From Candidatus Neomicrothrix sp. UBA7388 (lineage in GTDB: Bacteria > Actinomycetota > Acidimicrobiia > Acidimicrobiales > Poriferisodalaceae), in the NCBI GenBank assembly GCA_002470695.1, contig DKNM01000059.1:1-45110 (forward strand): DNA of 45,110 nt. The letters are read 5' to 3'. Below, in pieces: positions 6,899 to 16,208 of the stretch. Below the pieces are notes generated by a model. It searched no databases. It was not told where the DNA came from and saw only the letters and a list, made by a program, of their open reading frames with translations. Position numbers and translations under genes: made by a program. Positions within the stretch are counted from its first letter, which is position 1, and every line of letters begins with the position of its first letter.

Positions 6899-9464
6899 CT
6901 CCAGAACTTTCTTCAACTTCACCATCTTGAAGTCTGGCTGCTGCGGCTACGAGCCCCCGATCTAAAAGCGTTATGGCCGCCGATGCGTTGACACGCAATT
7001 CCCTTGCGACACTGGCCTCTCCCACTTGTTTTAGTAAATCAATAACCTGCCGAATATTGCGAACGAAGTCTCCAACCGATACGTCATCCTCTAGAACCTC
7101 TTCGAGGTCATGACCGGATGCCCATCCGTGCACCTGCCCAACGATCGTTGGGTCGGGCAGGCGACTCTCTTGGAGGCCCTGAAGCAGTTCCGCTTGGCAT
7201 ATTTTTTTTCCAAATGCCATTAAAGCATTGGCCCGTTCCCTTGCCAAAGCACTTGGGTACCAGGGGTCCGGAGGATCGAGCCGACTTCGGTGTTCGTAGG
7301 TGAGGACTGATAGAACTCCAGCTAGCTCTTCTGGCGACAATCCCTCAAACAAACCCTGCGTTATTCCTAACGTAACGAGTAAGTCGAGTTCGTGAAATAT
7401 GCTCTGCAACACCCGACCTTTCTCACTCAAGGCCCAATTGCTGGCTAATGCGAATTCTTCGAGAACCGCTTCGATGGCTACTAGCGACCTGGCCAGACCT
7501 CCCTCCGCCACCGCAATCCGGTCCATCAAGCTCCCTTTGGTCATCTCGAGGGCTGCTATTTGGTTCTCGGCTCGGGTGCGTTCTGCCTTTAGATCATTTG
7601 CTGGGCGGCGCACTTCTAGAACCAAACCCAACTCGGCAAGCTCTTGTTTGAGAAGCTTAGAAGCGGAGCGCTGATAGTCACGTCTGTTCGGCGCATATGG
7701 TTTTGGAAGCTCCACCTCACCTAGGGCTTTAGGTGTTTGATCAAAGTCCGATTCGGTGAGCATCATTACTTTTCCTCGGGGAGTAACGACCCTGATTCGG
7801 TGCTCTCCCCCTCGACGGCTTGTGGTCCCCAAAACAAGCAAATACTGCAACTCTCGGCCGTGCAGCCGCTCGAGTATCGAACCCGGACGGAATTTATTTA
7901 ACCGAGCGGGAGGTTCTTTCTCACTTTTAGCGAGGTTGTCGTTTGGTCCGCCCAATCGTTTCAGTTCGGATTTGGACATTTTCAGGGAGGCGTCAACCTT
8001 GGCTACTTCTTCTCCGAGCCGCACTACGTTAGTTTTAGAGCGGTACTGGGCGAATGAGCGCTGCAACAACTCGACTGCAGACTCACGATTAAGCCGCTCC
8101 ATAAGGTTAGCTGCCATGTTGTAAGTCGGCCGAAAGGCTGATTCAAGAACAAAGTCATCACTTTGGGCTAGTTGAGCGAGCTGATCGAAGGATTCGTATG
8201 GGCTCCAAAGAGCGTAAGCGTGGCCGGTCGAATCGATACCCCGTCGACCAGCTCTTCCGGTTAGCTGCGTGTACTCCCCCGGGGTTAGCACGACATGGCC
8301 TTCCCCTCGAAACCTACTGAGTTGTTCTACAACCACAGAACGGGCCGGAAGGTTGACACCCATAGCAAGTGTTTCGGTCGCGAAAACGACTTTTAGGAGG
8401 CCCGCCGCAAAGCAGTCCTCTACGGCTTCCTTGAAAGGGGTGACCATACCTGCGTGGTGGGCTGCGACGCCTGCCCTAAGACCTTCCAACCAAACGTCGT
8501 AATTCAGAAGGGACAAATCAGATGCGTCGAGTTCCTCTACATGTTGATCGACAATGCTTTCAACTTGACGTTTCTCGCGTCCATCGAGGAAGTCAATTCC
8601 ATGTTCAATCGCGGTTTGAACGGCATCATCGCATCCTTGTCGCGAGAATATGAAGAAAATTGCGGGCAATCTATCCATCGCGTCAAGATGCTTGATTACC
8701 TCACCACGACGTGGCCTACCTGCGGCGCCTCCCCGATTACGGTCACCTCGATTTCTCTGACCATTCATCTTCCCTAGGTAGCGTTCAACTTCAAAGTTCG
8801 CTCCACCATTTCTAAGTGTTCGGAATTCCTCGATTCGCCTGTGACGCTTGTCGAATAAAAGGAAGTGGTCGTGTAACTCAACTGGGCGTGTCTTCTCGAT
8901 AACGGCCTCGCAATGACCGTGTACTTCACTGATCCAACCAGCAAGCTCTCGAGCGTTACTAACTGTCGCTGACAAACAGACAAGGCGGCATGCAGCCGGC
9001 AACTGCATAATCACTTCTTCCCAAACTGGCCCTCGATAGGGGTCTTGGAGAAAGTGAACCTCGTCCAACACAGTTAAGCCGAGCCCTTTCAACCGCGTGC
9101 TTCCGCTATAAATCATGTTTCGGAGCACTTCGGTCGTCATCACCACGACTTTTGCATTCGGCCGAATAGCGTTATCGCCAGTTAAAAGACCGACGCTCTC
9201 TTTGCCTAACCAAGTACGGAGGTCTTTAAACTTTTGGTTGGAAAGGGCCTTTATAGGCGTTGTGTAAAAAACTGTTTGTCCTAGGGACAACGCCCTTTCT
9301 ATCGCGTATTCAGCCACCAACGTCTTTCCGGAGGACGTCGGCGCGGCTACGAGCACTGACACATCTTCATTAATGAGTTCGAAACTGCTTGTTTGGAACG
9401 CGTCTGGCGTTATTCCCCTTTCGGCTAAGAGGCCAGACTCACTGCGTTGTTGCGAGTTGCTCAT
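6888..9464 (-). CDS. helY: HelY-type Ski2-like DEAD/DEAH-box helicase
   Basis: Superfamily 2 ATP-dependent RNA helicase of 858 residues, close in length to actinobacterial HelY. Motifs in order: Walker A APTSSGKT at 41-48, Ia PIKALSNQKFKDL near 70-82, DEVH at 134-137, SAT at 165-167, and motif VI QLTGRAGRRGID. A Gly/Arg-rich insert (NRGDRNRGGAAGRPRRG) follows the first RecA domain, and the C-terminus has the DSHCT-like helical domain with GLSPEELAGVLS. The ATG overlaps the tatC stop in ATGA. Placement directly after tatA-tatC is the mycobacterial arrangement. Likely role in RNA turnover or ribosome-related RNA work, by family. Confidence 0.93.
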   Translation of the reverse strand: MSNSQQRSESGLLAERGITPDAFQTSSFELINEDVSVLVAAPTSSGKTLVAEYAIERALSLGQTVFYTTPIKALSNQKFKDLRTWLGKESVGLLTGDNAIRPNAKVVVMTTEVLRNMIYSGSTRLKGLGLTVLDEVHFLQDPYRGPVWEEVIMQLPAACRLVCLSATVSNARELAGWISEVHGHCEAVIEKTRPVELHDHFLLFDKRHRRIEEFRTLRNGGANFEVERYLGKMNGQRNRGDRNRGGAAGRPRRGEVIKHLDAMDRLPAIFFIFSRQGCDDAVQTAIEHGIDFLDGREKRQVESIVDQHVEELDASDLSLLNYDVWLEGLRAGVAAHHAGMVTPFKEAVEDCFAAGLLKVVFATETLAMGVNLPARSVVVEQLSRFRGEGHVVLTPGEYTQLTGRAGRRGIDSTGHAYALWSPYESFDQLAQLAQSDDFVLESAFRPTYNMAANLMERLNRESAVELLQRSFAQYRSKTNVVRLGEEVAKVDASLKMSKSELKRLGGPNDNLAKSEKEPPARLNKFRPGSILERLHGRELQYLLVLGTTSRRGGEHRIRVVTPRGKVMMLTESDFDQTPKALGEVELPKPYAPNRRDYQRSASKLLKQELAELGLVLEVRRPANDLKAERTRAENQIAALEMTKGSLMDRIAVAEGGLARSLVAIEAVLEEFALASNWALSEKGRVLQSIFHELDLLVTLGITQGLFEGLSPEELAGVLSVLTYEHRSRLDPPDPWYPSALARERANALMAFGKKICQAELLQGLQESRLPDPTIVGQVHGWASGHDLEEVLEDDVSVGDFVRNIRQVIDLLKQVGEASVARELRVNASAAITLLDRGLVAAAARLQDGEVEESSGDDD

Positions 9465-10234
9465 GACAGTTTCAGACCCGCTTTCGAGGAACGATGGACA
9501 TAGCGGCCGATTAAAACCGCTAGTTCATAAAACACGTACATGGGAACAGAGAGCGCCGCCAAGGAAACCGGGTCCCCTGACGGTGTGATTATCGCTGCGA
9601 CAACAACGATTCCAACGATCACGATACGGCGCGAACGACTTAGTTGCTGAGGGGTCACCACACCTGCAAGTTGCAAAAAGATAAGGACAATCGGGAATTC
9701 AAATCCGATTCCGAATGCAATCATCATGTAGGTAATGAGTCCAAGGTATGAACCCGGCGAAAAGAGCGGGTCGACTGAATCACCACCGAAGGAGATCAGG
9801 AAATCGAGCGCCTTTTCAAAGGTTAGGTAGGCCACCACAGCTCCGAGACAGAACAAGGTCACGCCGCTCACAACGAAAGGAATAGCGAATCGTTTCTCGC
9901 GTTTGTCCAGAGCGGGCGTAATGAAGCGCCATAGATTCCAGAGCAGTACTGGCATTGAAAGAACGAAGCCCACATATAGCGACATTCGGATTCGCGTTTT
10001 AAAGCCATCCAATGGCTGAGTAATAACCAGCCCGCATTCCCGGTCTATGTTTTGCGCTTCCAAAACACGACAATAAGGGGGCAAAAAAATCTCCGTTAAC
10101 AACCAGTCGTATAGAAAAACGCCTCCTCCGGCCCCGACTCCGATAGCGCAAGCACAAACAATTATTCTGGTTCGCAACTCGGCCAGATGATCCCAGAAGG
10201 TTTGCGGGACGGGAGTCGAGCGGCGGAGCCTCAT
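9461..10234 (-). CDS. tatC: Sec-independent protein translocase TatC
   Basis: Integral membrane core of the twin-arginine translocon, 257 residues with six predicted membrane segments. The N-terminal TatC signature is present as FWDHLAELRTRI at about 13-24, followed by the first membrane segment, and later the typical LWNLWRFITPAL and KRFAIPFVVSG stretches with the conserved periplasmic loop. It overlaps tatA upstream and helY downstream by ATGA, so the three genes are translationally coupled. The C-terminal tail is short and basic. Confidence 0.96.
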   Translation of the reverse strand: MRLRRSTPVPQTFWDHLAELRTRIIVCACAIGVGAGGGVFLYDWLLTEIFLPPYCRVLEAQNIDRECGLVITQPLDGFKTRIRMSLYVGFVLSMPVLLWNLWRFITPALDKREKRFAIPFVVSGVTLFCLGAVVAYLTFEKALDFLISFGGDSVDPLFSPGSYLGLITYMMIAFGIGFEFPIVLIFLQLAGVVTPQQLSRSRRIVIVGIVVVAAIITPSGDPVSLAALSVPMYVFYELAVLIGRYVHRSSKAGLKLS

Positions 10235-10479
10235 GACCGGTTATCGTCGTCAGGTTGCTGAGGCGAGGCACTTGTTTGCCGACGTAACTCTTCAACGTGC
10301 GATTGTTCGACCACTTCATCAACAGCCGTATTTACCTCAGACTTCAGTTGCGCACTCATCTTCCGAAGCTGCGCTAGGCCCTTGGCAGCCTTACGGGCTA
10401 CTTCAGGCAGCTGTTTGGGGCCAAGCGCTATTAGGGCTACGAGGCTGATAATCAGCACTTCGTTGGGGGTGAGGTTCAC
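10231..10479 (-). CDS. tatA: Sec-independent protein translocase TatA/TatB
   Basis: Single-span Tat component of 82 residues: an N-terminal membrane helix (about 6-20), the hinge LGPKQLPE at 19-26, then an amphipathic helix and a charged tail. The GPxxLPE hinge resembles TatB as much as TatA (TatA usually FGxxKLP), and it is the only such gene here, so it may serve either role. It starts 22 bases after the small membrane-protein gene and overlaps tatC by ATGA. Confidence 0.92.
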   Translation of the reverse strand: MNLTPNEVLIISLVALIALGPKQLPEVARKAAKGLAQLRKMSAQLKSEVNTAVDEVVEQSHVEELRRQTSASPQQPDDDNRS

Positions 10480-10501
10480 ACTACTGAGGTTAGGTGGTGT
10501 T

Positions 10502-10762
10502 CTAGCGAGTGCGACGCCGCAGGAGACCTCTTCGTAGCCACCTGATAACGAAGGCTCGAGTCCTTAAACTATTGACAGCTGCAAGATGCTGATGAGCTCG
10601 CTCACTCTGACCGCCAGCTTCCCCAATCAAATTATTCACTATACGAACACTATTCAGGGCTTCCCTGGCCTCGGTTTCCAAAGCCTGCATGGAACGTCTA
10701 ATAAGGACTGACAAGACTACGACCATGACAGCCGTTACAACCCAGAAGAACATAACGCCCAT
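10502..10762 (-). CDS. Small single-span membrane protein, unknown
   Basis: An 86-residue protein with one N-terminal hydrophobic helix (about 3-21), then an amphipathic segment (QALETEAREALNSVRIVNN) and a very basic end (RWLRRGLLRRRTR). I do not recognise it. It precedes tatA in the same orientation and could be the first gene of the Tat-helicase operon; the 50-base gap to the divergent GDPD gene must hold both start regions. No clear Shine-Dalgarno precedes the ATG; a second ATG lies three codons in. Confidence 0.6.
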   Translation of the reverse strand: MGVMFFWVVTAVMVVVLSVLIRRSMQALETEAREALNSVRIVNNLIGEAGGQSERAHQHLAAVNSLRTRAFVIRWLRRGLLRRRTR

Positions 10763-10812
10763 AGGCTAGATGCATTCTTGCGAACGCCCGCGCTATCAGG
10801 AATGATGAGCTA

Positions 10813-11520
10813 GTGCAGCAACGCCTTCCAGCACTGAGAAAGCCCCCAATTAAATTCGCGCACCGGGGAGCGAAGGCCCATGCTCCCGAAAATACGTTAG
10901 AGGCCTTTGACTTAGCACTGCGTTTGGGAGCTACTGGCCTGGAAACGGATGTCTGGTTGTCGAAAGATGGGGTGCCATTGCTTGATCACGGTGGCTACGT
11001 CAAACGAGGTATTCGCCGGCTGGGCCTTAAAGAGACTATGGCCGGAGATAGGCCGCCAGAGATGCCATCTTTGGCTGATCTCTATGAGGGGTGCGGTACC
11101 GGCTATGAACTATCCGTTGACATCAAAGATCCGGAGGCGTTCGACGCGGTAATAGAAACCGCAAGAGAATACGATGCCGAGGCTCACCTGTGGGTCTGCC
11201 ACAACGATTGGAGCTTCCTGGCAGACAGGCGCTCGAAAACAACAGCTCGTTTAGTGAATACCACGCGCGTTAAAGATATGAAAAATGGGCCTGAACGAAG
11301 GGCCGCAGAGCTAGCTGAGGCTGGCGTCGACGCCGTCAACCTTCATCACAGCGATTGGAGCGGAGGGCTGACCACGTTATTCCACAGATTTAACCGTTAC
11401 TGCATTGCATGGGATGCACAACATGTACGCCTCATAAAAGATCTTTTTCGCATGGGCGTTGACGGGGTTCACAGTGACCATGTTGATCGCCTAGAGGAAG
11501 GGTTCGAAGCCGCGCGCTGA
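10813..11520 (+). CDS. Glycerophosphodiester phosphodiesterase family protein (1)
   Basis: GDPD-family TIM barrel of 235 residues that hydrolyses glycerophosphodiesters, no signal peptide. Visible marks: [17 protein letters not shown] (about 17-33), the metal-binding ETD in [12 protein letters not shown], and a C-terminal [11 protein letters not shown]. At the second catalytic position the usual FHD is replaced by DHG (PLLDHGGYV), so the His stays but the following Asp is lost. The GTG start is the only good candidate before the HRG motif. It lies alone on the plus strand between minus-strand operons and converges on lepB with a 1-base gap. Confidence 0.87.
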   Translation: MQQRLPALRKPPIKFAHRGAKAHAPENTLEAFDLALRLGATGLETDVWLSKDGVPLLDHGGYVKRGIRRLGLKETMAGDRPPEMPSLADLYEGCGTGYELSVDIKDPEAFDAVIETAREYDAEAHLWVCHNDWSFLADRRSKTTARLVNTTRVKDMKNGPERRAAELAEAGVDAVNLHHSDWSGGLTTLFHRFNRYCIAWDAQHVRLIKDLFRMGVDGVHSDHVDRLEEGFEAAR

Positions 11521-11521
11521 G

Positions 11522-12094
11522 TTACGGCCTACCGAAATTATTGAAGGGCCAGATCCTTAAAAATACTTCACCCACCAACAATTCTTCTTGAATAGGCCCA
11601 AAGTCCCGACTGTCCCGACTGTTTTGTCGATTATCCCCCATAACGAACACATGACCGTCTGGCACCTCAACCTCTTCGAAGTCGTTAGTCACTGTCGATG
11701 ATTCCAGGTAGGGCTCATCCACGCGACTCCCATCGATGTAGAGGTCGCCATCGGTTACCTCCACCTTCTCTCCTTCAAGAGCCACCACACGTTTGACGAA
11801 ATCATTTATCGGAGAGTCTGGTAAACGGCTTGGTCGACTAAATACGACTATGTCCCCTTTATCCACGTCTCCGATAGAAAAGGCGAGTTTGTAGACCATT
11901 AGGCGGTCACCGACCTCGAGCGTTGGGGTCATAGAAGTAGAAGGGATGTAGTAGGTCTGAATAAGAGTCGCTCTAAGGACTAAGGCCGCCAAAAGGGCGA
12001 CTACGACCACAAGAACCCACTCGCGCACCGATCCCCAAATTGTCTTTCCCCAAGAATCTGCGGACAAAATTTTCTTCAAGCTCACATCAATCAC
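11522..12094 (-). CDS. lepB: Signal peptidase I
   Basis: Type I leader peptidase that cleaves exported preproteins at the outer face of the membrane, 190 residues. One N-terminal membrane helix (VLVVVVALLAALVL) is followed by the catalytic serine box IPSTSMTPTLEVGD, the lysine region DFVKRVVALEGEKVEV and the GDNRQNSRDSRDFG box. I choose the GTG at 12094, which overlaps the DUF3866 stop as GTGA; an upstream in-frame TTG at 12112 would overlap by 22 bases. Its place next to the Tat genes groups export functions. Confidence 0.93.
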   Translation of the reverse strand: MIDVSLKKILSADSWGKTIWGSVREWVLVVVVALLAALVLRATLIQTYYIPSTSMTPTLEVGDRLMVYKLAFSIGDVDKGDIVVFSRPSRLPDSPINDFVKRVVALEGEKVEVTDGDLYIDGSRVDEPYLESSTVTNDFEEVEVPDGHVFVMGDNRQNSRDSRDFGPIQEELLVGEVFLRIWPFNNFGRP

Positions 12095-13074
12095 GCTTCG
12101 CCAATCAGCCAATGCGCAGCTGACCCTATGTAGGCGCAGGAGACCGCGTCTTCTGACAATGGCCGCCCCATCGACTCCAAAACGCTTGGCAATTTATCTA
12201 CAGAACCGCTTACATCTAGAGGTTTCGTTTGGTGGGGGCGATGACCTAGTTCGAGAATCCAGTCGCTGGGCTCGCCCACCGGAATCGGTACATTCAGCGG
12301 AGTGGCAGTAGCGCGCAGGATTGTTTGGACATGATGGCTTACGCCATTGTGTCGGGGACGCGGGTCGGTCTCCGAGGCGCGAACACAAAGCGCAACATCT
12401 GCCCCGAGAGCGCTTAGGGTCGCCGCATGGCTAGCTATATCAAGCGCCGAAAAACCAAGAGTTGAATTGGTACCCACGTGCCCTGGACCTCCCGCAATCA
12501 CTATCTGGGAGTAACCTTTGTCCAAAAGCGCTGCGACACCCGAAGGCACATTAACTGCCTCCACTTCCCCGCCAAAGGCTTGTCCAGCGGTCGCTGTAAT
12601 CCCTAATAGGCCAGCATCTCGCAATTCAGCAACAAGGTCGCTCAGCGCCATGGGCAGAGCCGACTGATCGGTCATAAGGTATGCGACGTTCGGCAGCCGA
12701 ACGGAAGCGGCTATAGCGGCGACATGACTGTGCAAGACACAGAACAAAACACGCGCTCCCGCCAGGTCGGTACGGCTTGACAAGACTGGGTCAACTTCGC
12801 ACTGTTCTGATAAGTACCGAGCTTTAATGATCCGCCCCGAATGTTGTTCTTGCGAGCCCTCGCTGCCAAGGATCCAATGAACAACGTGTTGCCCGCCAGT
12901 CCCAAGATCTAAATCTACGGCCAAGGTATTGACGACGACTGCGTCGCCTTCTCTCACTCGCCCAATTATATTCTTGAGAATGTAGGCCACAGAATTGTCA
13001 GATAGCTCGACTTTTTGCAGATCAGTTCGCTCGTCGAGAATTTTGACGACTGTCCAAACGGCGAAGTTAGGCAT
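12091..13074 (-). CDS. DUF3866 family protein
   Basis: A 327-residue protein recognisable as DUF3866, a family of unknown function found mainly in actinobacteria and some Firmicutes. It has an N-terminal beta-rich domain (AVWTVVKIL, AYILKNIIGRVREGDAVVVNT, then LGTGGQHVVHW) and a larger alpha/beta domain with glycine-rich turns such as IAGGPGHVGTNSTLGFSALD. No catalytic motif is evident to me. It begins 6 bases after pafA and overlaps lepB by 4 bases, so it is co-transcribed with the Pup-ligase gene. Confidence 0.85.
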   Translation of the reverse strand: MPNFAVWTVVKILDERTDLQKVELSDNSVAYILKNIIGRVREGDAVVVNTLAVDLDLGTGGQHVVHWILGSEGSQEQHSGRIIKARYLSEQCEVDPVLSSRTDLAGARVLFCVLHSHVAAIAASVRLPNVAYLMTDQSALPMALSDLVAELRDAGLLGITATAGQAFGGEVEAVNVPSGVAALLDKGYSQIVIAGGPGHVGTNSTLGFSALDIASHAATLSALGADVALCVRASETDPRPRHNGVSHHVQTILRATATPLNVPIPVGEPSDWILELGHRPHQTKPLDVSGSVDKLPSVLESMGRPLSEDAVSCAYIGSAAHWLIGEA

Positions 13075-13080
13075 TTTGTA

Positions 13081-14442
13081 TTACAGCGATGCGATAAGCG
13101 CATCAACGCGCTCATCTTCAGCTTGGAAGGGGTCCTTACACAACACAGTTCTTTGTGCCTGGTCGTTAAGCTTTAGATGAACCCAGTCAACTGTGTAGTC
13201 ACGCTTTCTTTCCTTGGCCTGTCGCACGAAATCACCCCTTAACTTGGCTCGGGTGGTTTGCGGCGGCTGCTCGATAGCTATTTCAACGTCGGCGTCATCG
13301 AGGATTCGCTCCACTAAGCCATTCTTTTGCATTAAATAGAAGATTCCGCGGGTTTGGTTTACATCGTGATATTGGAGATCCAGCAATGCTGTTTGAGCAT
13401 CTCCAAGCTCAAGGTTGTGTTTGCCCATATAGCGATCGATTAAGTGGTACTTAATAACCCAGTCAACTTCACGATCCAAAGTCAAAGGGTCATGTTCGAT
13501 GGCAGTCATGCAGTGCTCCCACATTCCTAAGGCACGGCTCTCCTCTTCGTTAAGTTCATTGGTGTCAGCAAATCGTTTAGCACGTTCAAGGTATTCGGAT
13601 TGGATTTCGAACGCGCTTGCCTCTCTTCCATTTGCCAGTCGAACTCTCCGACGGCATGTGATGTCGTGACTTATTTCTCGAATCGCACGGATGGGGTTTT
13701 CCAATGTCAGGTCCCGCAACACGACAGAGGGGTCTTCCATCATTCGAAGCAACAGTGACGTTGCGCCAACTTTCAAAAATGAGGTGTATTCGCTCATGTT
13801 GGAGTCGCCCACGATTACGTGAAGTCGGCGAAAACGCTCCGCGTCAGCATGTGGTTCGTCGCGGGTATTGATGATCGGCCGACTTCGGGTTGTTGCGCTA
13901 GATACGCCTTCCCAGATGTGCTCAGCTCTTTGGGCAATACTAAACATCGCCCCGCGCGCACTCTGCAGAACCTTGCCTGCACCCGTATAAATTTGTCTTG
14001 ACACCAAGAACGGAATGAGAACCTCCGCGTAATTAGAAAATTCATCACGGCGGCTAGTCAAATAATTCTCATGGCAGCCGTAACTGTTACCAGCGCTATC
14101 TGTGTTGTTTTTGAATAAGTAAATCGTGCTACCGGTGATGCCTTCTTCGGCTAGGCGCTCTTCGGCATTATCGACAAGCCGCTCTAAGATGCGTTCACCG
14201 GCCCGATCGTGACAGATTACCTGGTAAACCGAATCACATTCAGGAGTTGCGTATTCAGGGTGAGACCCAACGTCCAGGTAAAGGCGAGCACCATTCGCCA
14301 AGAATACGTTGCTCGACCTACCCCAAGACACAACGCGTCGAAATAGGTAGCGCGCGACCTCGTCTGGGCTCAGCCTCCGTTGTCCGCGAATCGTGCAAGT
14401 AATACCGTACTCGTTCTCCAAACCCATGATCCTGCGCTGCAC
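13081..14442 (-). CDS. pafA: Pup-protein ligase PafA
   Basis: Attaches the C-terminal glutamate of Pup to substrate lysines using ATP; glutamine-synthetase-like fold. The sequence tracks the mycobacterial PafA closely: [29 protein letters not shown], the nucleophile/base Asp in [48 protein letters not shown] and the end [19 protein letters not shown] start at the GTG at 14442, which gives M-Q-R-R-I-M and puts the catalytic Asp at residue 57 as in M. tuberculosis; a GTG two codons upstream (14448) is also open. It follows prcA after 68 bases. The pafB/pafC genes that follow pafA in mycobacteria are missing. Confidence 0.96.
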   Translation of the reverse strand: MQRRIMGLENEYGITCTIRGQRRLSPDEVARYLFRRVVSWGRSSNVFLANGARLYLDVGSHPEYATPECDSVYQVICHDRAGERILERLVDNAEERLAEEGITGSTIYLFKNNTDSAGNSYGCHENYLTSRRDEFSNYAEVLIPFLVSRQIYTGAGKVLQSARGAMFSIAQRAEHIWEGVSSATTRSRPIINTRDEPHADAERFRRLHVIVGDSNMSEYTSFLKVGATSLLLRMMEDPSVVLRDLTLENPIRAIREISHDITCRRRVRLANGREASAFEIQSEYLERAKRFADTNELNEEESRALGMWEHCMTAIEHDPLTLDREVDWVIKYHLIDRYMGKHNLELGDAQTALLDLQYHDVNQTRGIFYLMQKNGLVERILDDADVEIAIEQPPQTTRAKLRGDFVRQAKERKRDYTVDWVHLKLNDQAQRTVLCKDPFQAEDERVDALIASL

Positions 14443-14510
14443 GGCCACACAGTATCTCTAGATTTCCTAACGAACATCCACAGGAAGCTAAATGTTGAGA
14501 CCTAGACCGA

Positions 14511-15191
14511 TCATCCGGCCAAAAGTGTTCCAGTATCGTCGTCATCGAGGCGCTTAAAGCACCTACGACCGTTGTTGGCTGACAGAACTGCTACTTCAAG
14601 CTCTTCCGCCTCAAGCGACCTATCGTCACCCGCAAGGGCCCCGACAGCGAGCCTTACCGCGCCGTCTCGATCTAGGTCATCAGTCCAGCCGTTCCCGAGC
14701 CTCTCGAGCACCGCTTCAGCATCGCCGCCGATACAGCACCAGTGGCGCTCATCAACAACCGTGCCGTCATACTGAATTCGGTAAAGCTCGGGTTGGCTTT
14801 GCAGGTCAATCTCTGCGACAACGATCTCCACTTCCATGGGCTTCATCTCGTGAGTGAAAATTTGGCCCAGCATCTGGGCGTATTGGTTGGCCAAGCTTCT
14901 TGCGTCCACATCTTCGCGGCTGTATTGGTACCCCTTCAACTCCGCATATCTGACACCCGCAATTCGCAATTGATCAAATTCGTTATAACGGCCCACGCCA
15001 CCGAACGCTATTCGATCATAGATTTCCGAGACCTTCCTTAACGTCGAGCTCGCATTTTCAGCCACTAAGGCTATCCCGTTTTGGTATTCGACCGCGGCAA
15101 GACTTCGACCGCGCGAAATCCCTTTTCGCGCATAGTCAGCACGATCTTGCATCAGCTGCTCGGGGCTCACATACATGCCTGGCATTGCCAT
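14511..15191 (-). CDS. prcA: Proteasome subunit alpha
   Basis: Outer-ring alpha subunit of the 20S proteasome, 226 residues. The N-terminal gate segment MYVSPEQLMQDRADYARKGI leads into the conserved GISRGRSLAAVEYQNGIALVAEN, then SEIYDRIAFGGVGRYNEFDQLR, all typical of bacterial PrcA. The acidic C-terminal tail (KRLDDDDTG) is also usual. It starts 8 bases after the prcB stop; a second ATG two codons in is possible. Confidence 0.96.
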   Translation of the reverse strand: MAMPGMYVSPEQLMQDRADYARKGISRGRSLAAVEYQNGIALVAENASSTLRKVSEIYDRIAFGGVGRYNEFDQLRIAGVRYAELKGYQYSREDVDARSLANQYAQMLGQIFTHEMKPMEVEIVVAEIDLQSQPELYRIQYDGTVVDERHWCCIGGDAEAVLERLGNGWTDDLDRDGAVRLAVGALAGDDRSLEAEELEVAVLSANNGRRCFKRLDDDDTGTLLAG

Positions 15192-15199
15192 AATATTTT

Positions 15200-15985
15200 C
15201 TACCCTTCGCTCAGCTCATTGCGGAATTCGGCAAACACCGAACCCGATTCTTCATCCGATAACTGCCGGAAACCCTCGGCAGTTATCACACTGAGGACCG
15301 GATAAATACCTCGGATTGGGTCCGGCCCTCCGGTGGCACTGTCCTCATCTGCAGCGTGCCAGAGTGCCTTGACCGCTAAAGATAGAGCGTCATCAATCGG
15401 TAGGTCTGATTGAAATCCGAGCTTGACTACCGTGCCCGCATGCAAACTCCCCGATCCACTTGTCGCATAGTCTTGTTCTTCGTATCGACCGCCAGTGACG
15501 TCAAATTGAAATAGCCGGCCAACGCCTCGCGTGTCGTCGAAGCCGGCAAAGATAGGCACGACCGCTAGTCCCTGCATCGCTTGGGGTAAATTCCCCCTTA
15601 ACATCTCGGCTAACTGGTTCGCCTTACCCTCAAGGGTAAGAGGTTTGCCTTCAATTTTCTCGTAGTACTCGAGTTGTAGTTGGAAGACCCGCACCATCTG
15701 AATTGCCGGACCAGCAGCACCGGCGATTGCTACTGCAGAACGCTCGTCTGCGGGAAAAACCTTTTGCATGTCTCGGTGACTAATGAGATGCCCCGAGGTA
15801 GCCCGCCTGTCACCTGCGACCACGACTCCACCTGCGCAGCGCAAGGCCAAAACGGTAGTCGCATGACCGGCATCAATCGTGCCTGGCAAGTCCTTGGGAA
15901 AAGGGTCTAAGCCGTTACCCCTCAAAAGGCCGACGAAGTCTGTTCCTGGATCGTTACCAGGAACGTAAAATGGCATCGCGCTCAC
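15200..15985 (-). CDS. prcB: Proteasome subunit beta
   Basis: Catalytic subunit of the 20S proteasome, 261 residues with a propeptide of about 42. Alignment by eye to mycobacterial PrcB places the mature N-terminal nucleophile at Thr43 ([13 protein letters not shown]), followed by [16 protein letters not shown] with the supporting Asp. The residue before the nucleophile is Ala where the mycobacterial subunit has Gly. The GTG start overlaps the pup stop as GTGA, which argues for coupled translation; an ATG three codons later is an alternative. Confidence 0.96.
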   Translation of the reverse strand: MSAMPFYVPGNDPGTDFVGLLRGNGLDPFPKDLPGTIDAGHATTVLALRCAGGVVVAGDRRATSGHLISHRDMQKVFPADERSAVAIAGAAGPAIQMVRVFQLQLEYYEKIEGKPLTLEGKANQLAEMLRGNLPQAMQGLAVVPIFAGFDDTRGVGRLFQFDVTGGRYEEQDYATSGSGSLHAGTVVKLGFQSDLPIDDALSLAVKALWHAADEDSATGGPDPIRGIYPVLSVITAEGFRQLSDEESGSVFAEFRNELSEG

Positions 15986-16173
15986 TCGCCGCCTTTCTGA
16001 ACGTAATTCTTTACAAATTCCTCAGCGTTGGTTTCCAGCACGCCGTCAATTTCGTCCAGGAGGTCATCAAGTTCGGCTTTAAGTTCCTCGCCGTCTTGTT
16101 GGGTTCCTGTTTCTTCCACTTCGACCTCGTCCGGTCGTTGTGCGGGACGGCGTATCTGTTCTCGTTCTGCCAT
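15982..16173 (-). CDS. pup: Prokaryotic ubiquitin-like protein Pup (ends in GGE)
   Basis: Small, disordered protein tag of 63 residues: charged N-terminus, coiled-coil-prone centre ([19 protein letters not shown]) that binds the ARC/Mpa coiled coils, and C-terminus [12 protein letters not shown]. The last codon is GAG, so the protein is made with Glu, not Gln, and needs no deamidation before ligation. A strong AGGAGG lies at 16184-16179, five bases before the ATG. It is coupled to prcB by a GTGA overlap and lies 35 bases after dop. Confidence 0.97.
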   Translation of the reverse strand: MAEREQIRRPAQRPDEVEVEETGTQQDGEELKAELDDLLDEIDGVLETNAEEFVKNYVQKGGE

Positions 16174-16194
16174 ATCAGCCTCCTACTCAATTGA

Positions 16195-16200
16195 ATTCTA
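16195..16200 (-). promoter_or_regulatory. Possible internal -10 element before pup
   Basis: On the minus strand TAGAAT lies in the short dop-pup gap, about 22 bases before the pup ATG and 11 before the AGGAGG. No good -35 element sits at the right distance. It would allow extra pup expression apart from dop. Weak pattern evidence only. Confidence 0.25.
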
Positions 16201-16208
16201 TTCGGATA

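Noticed and set aside
7399..8124. Plus-strand open frames inside the helicase gene
   Set aside because: Antisense shadows of a well-supported helicase; composition is not protein-like.
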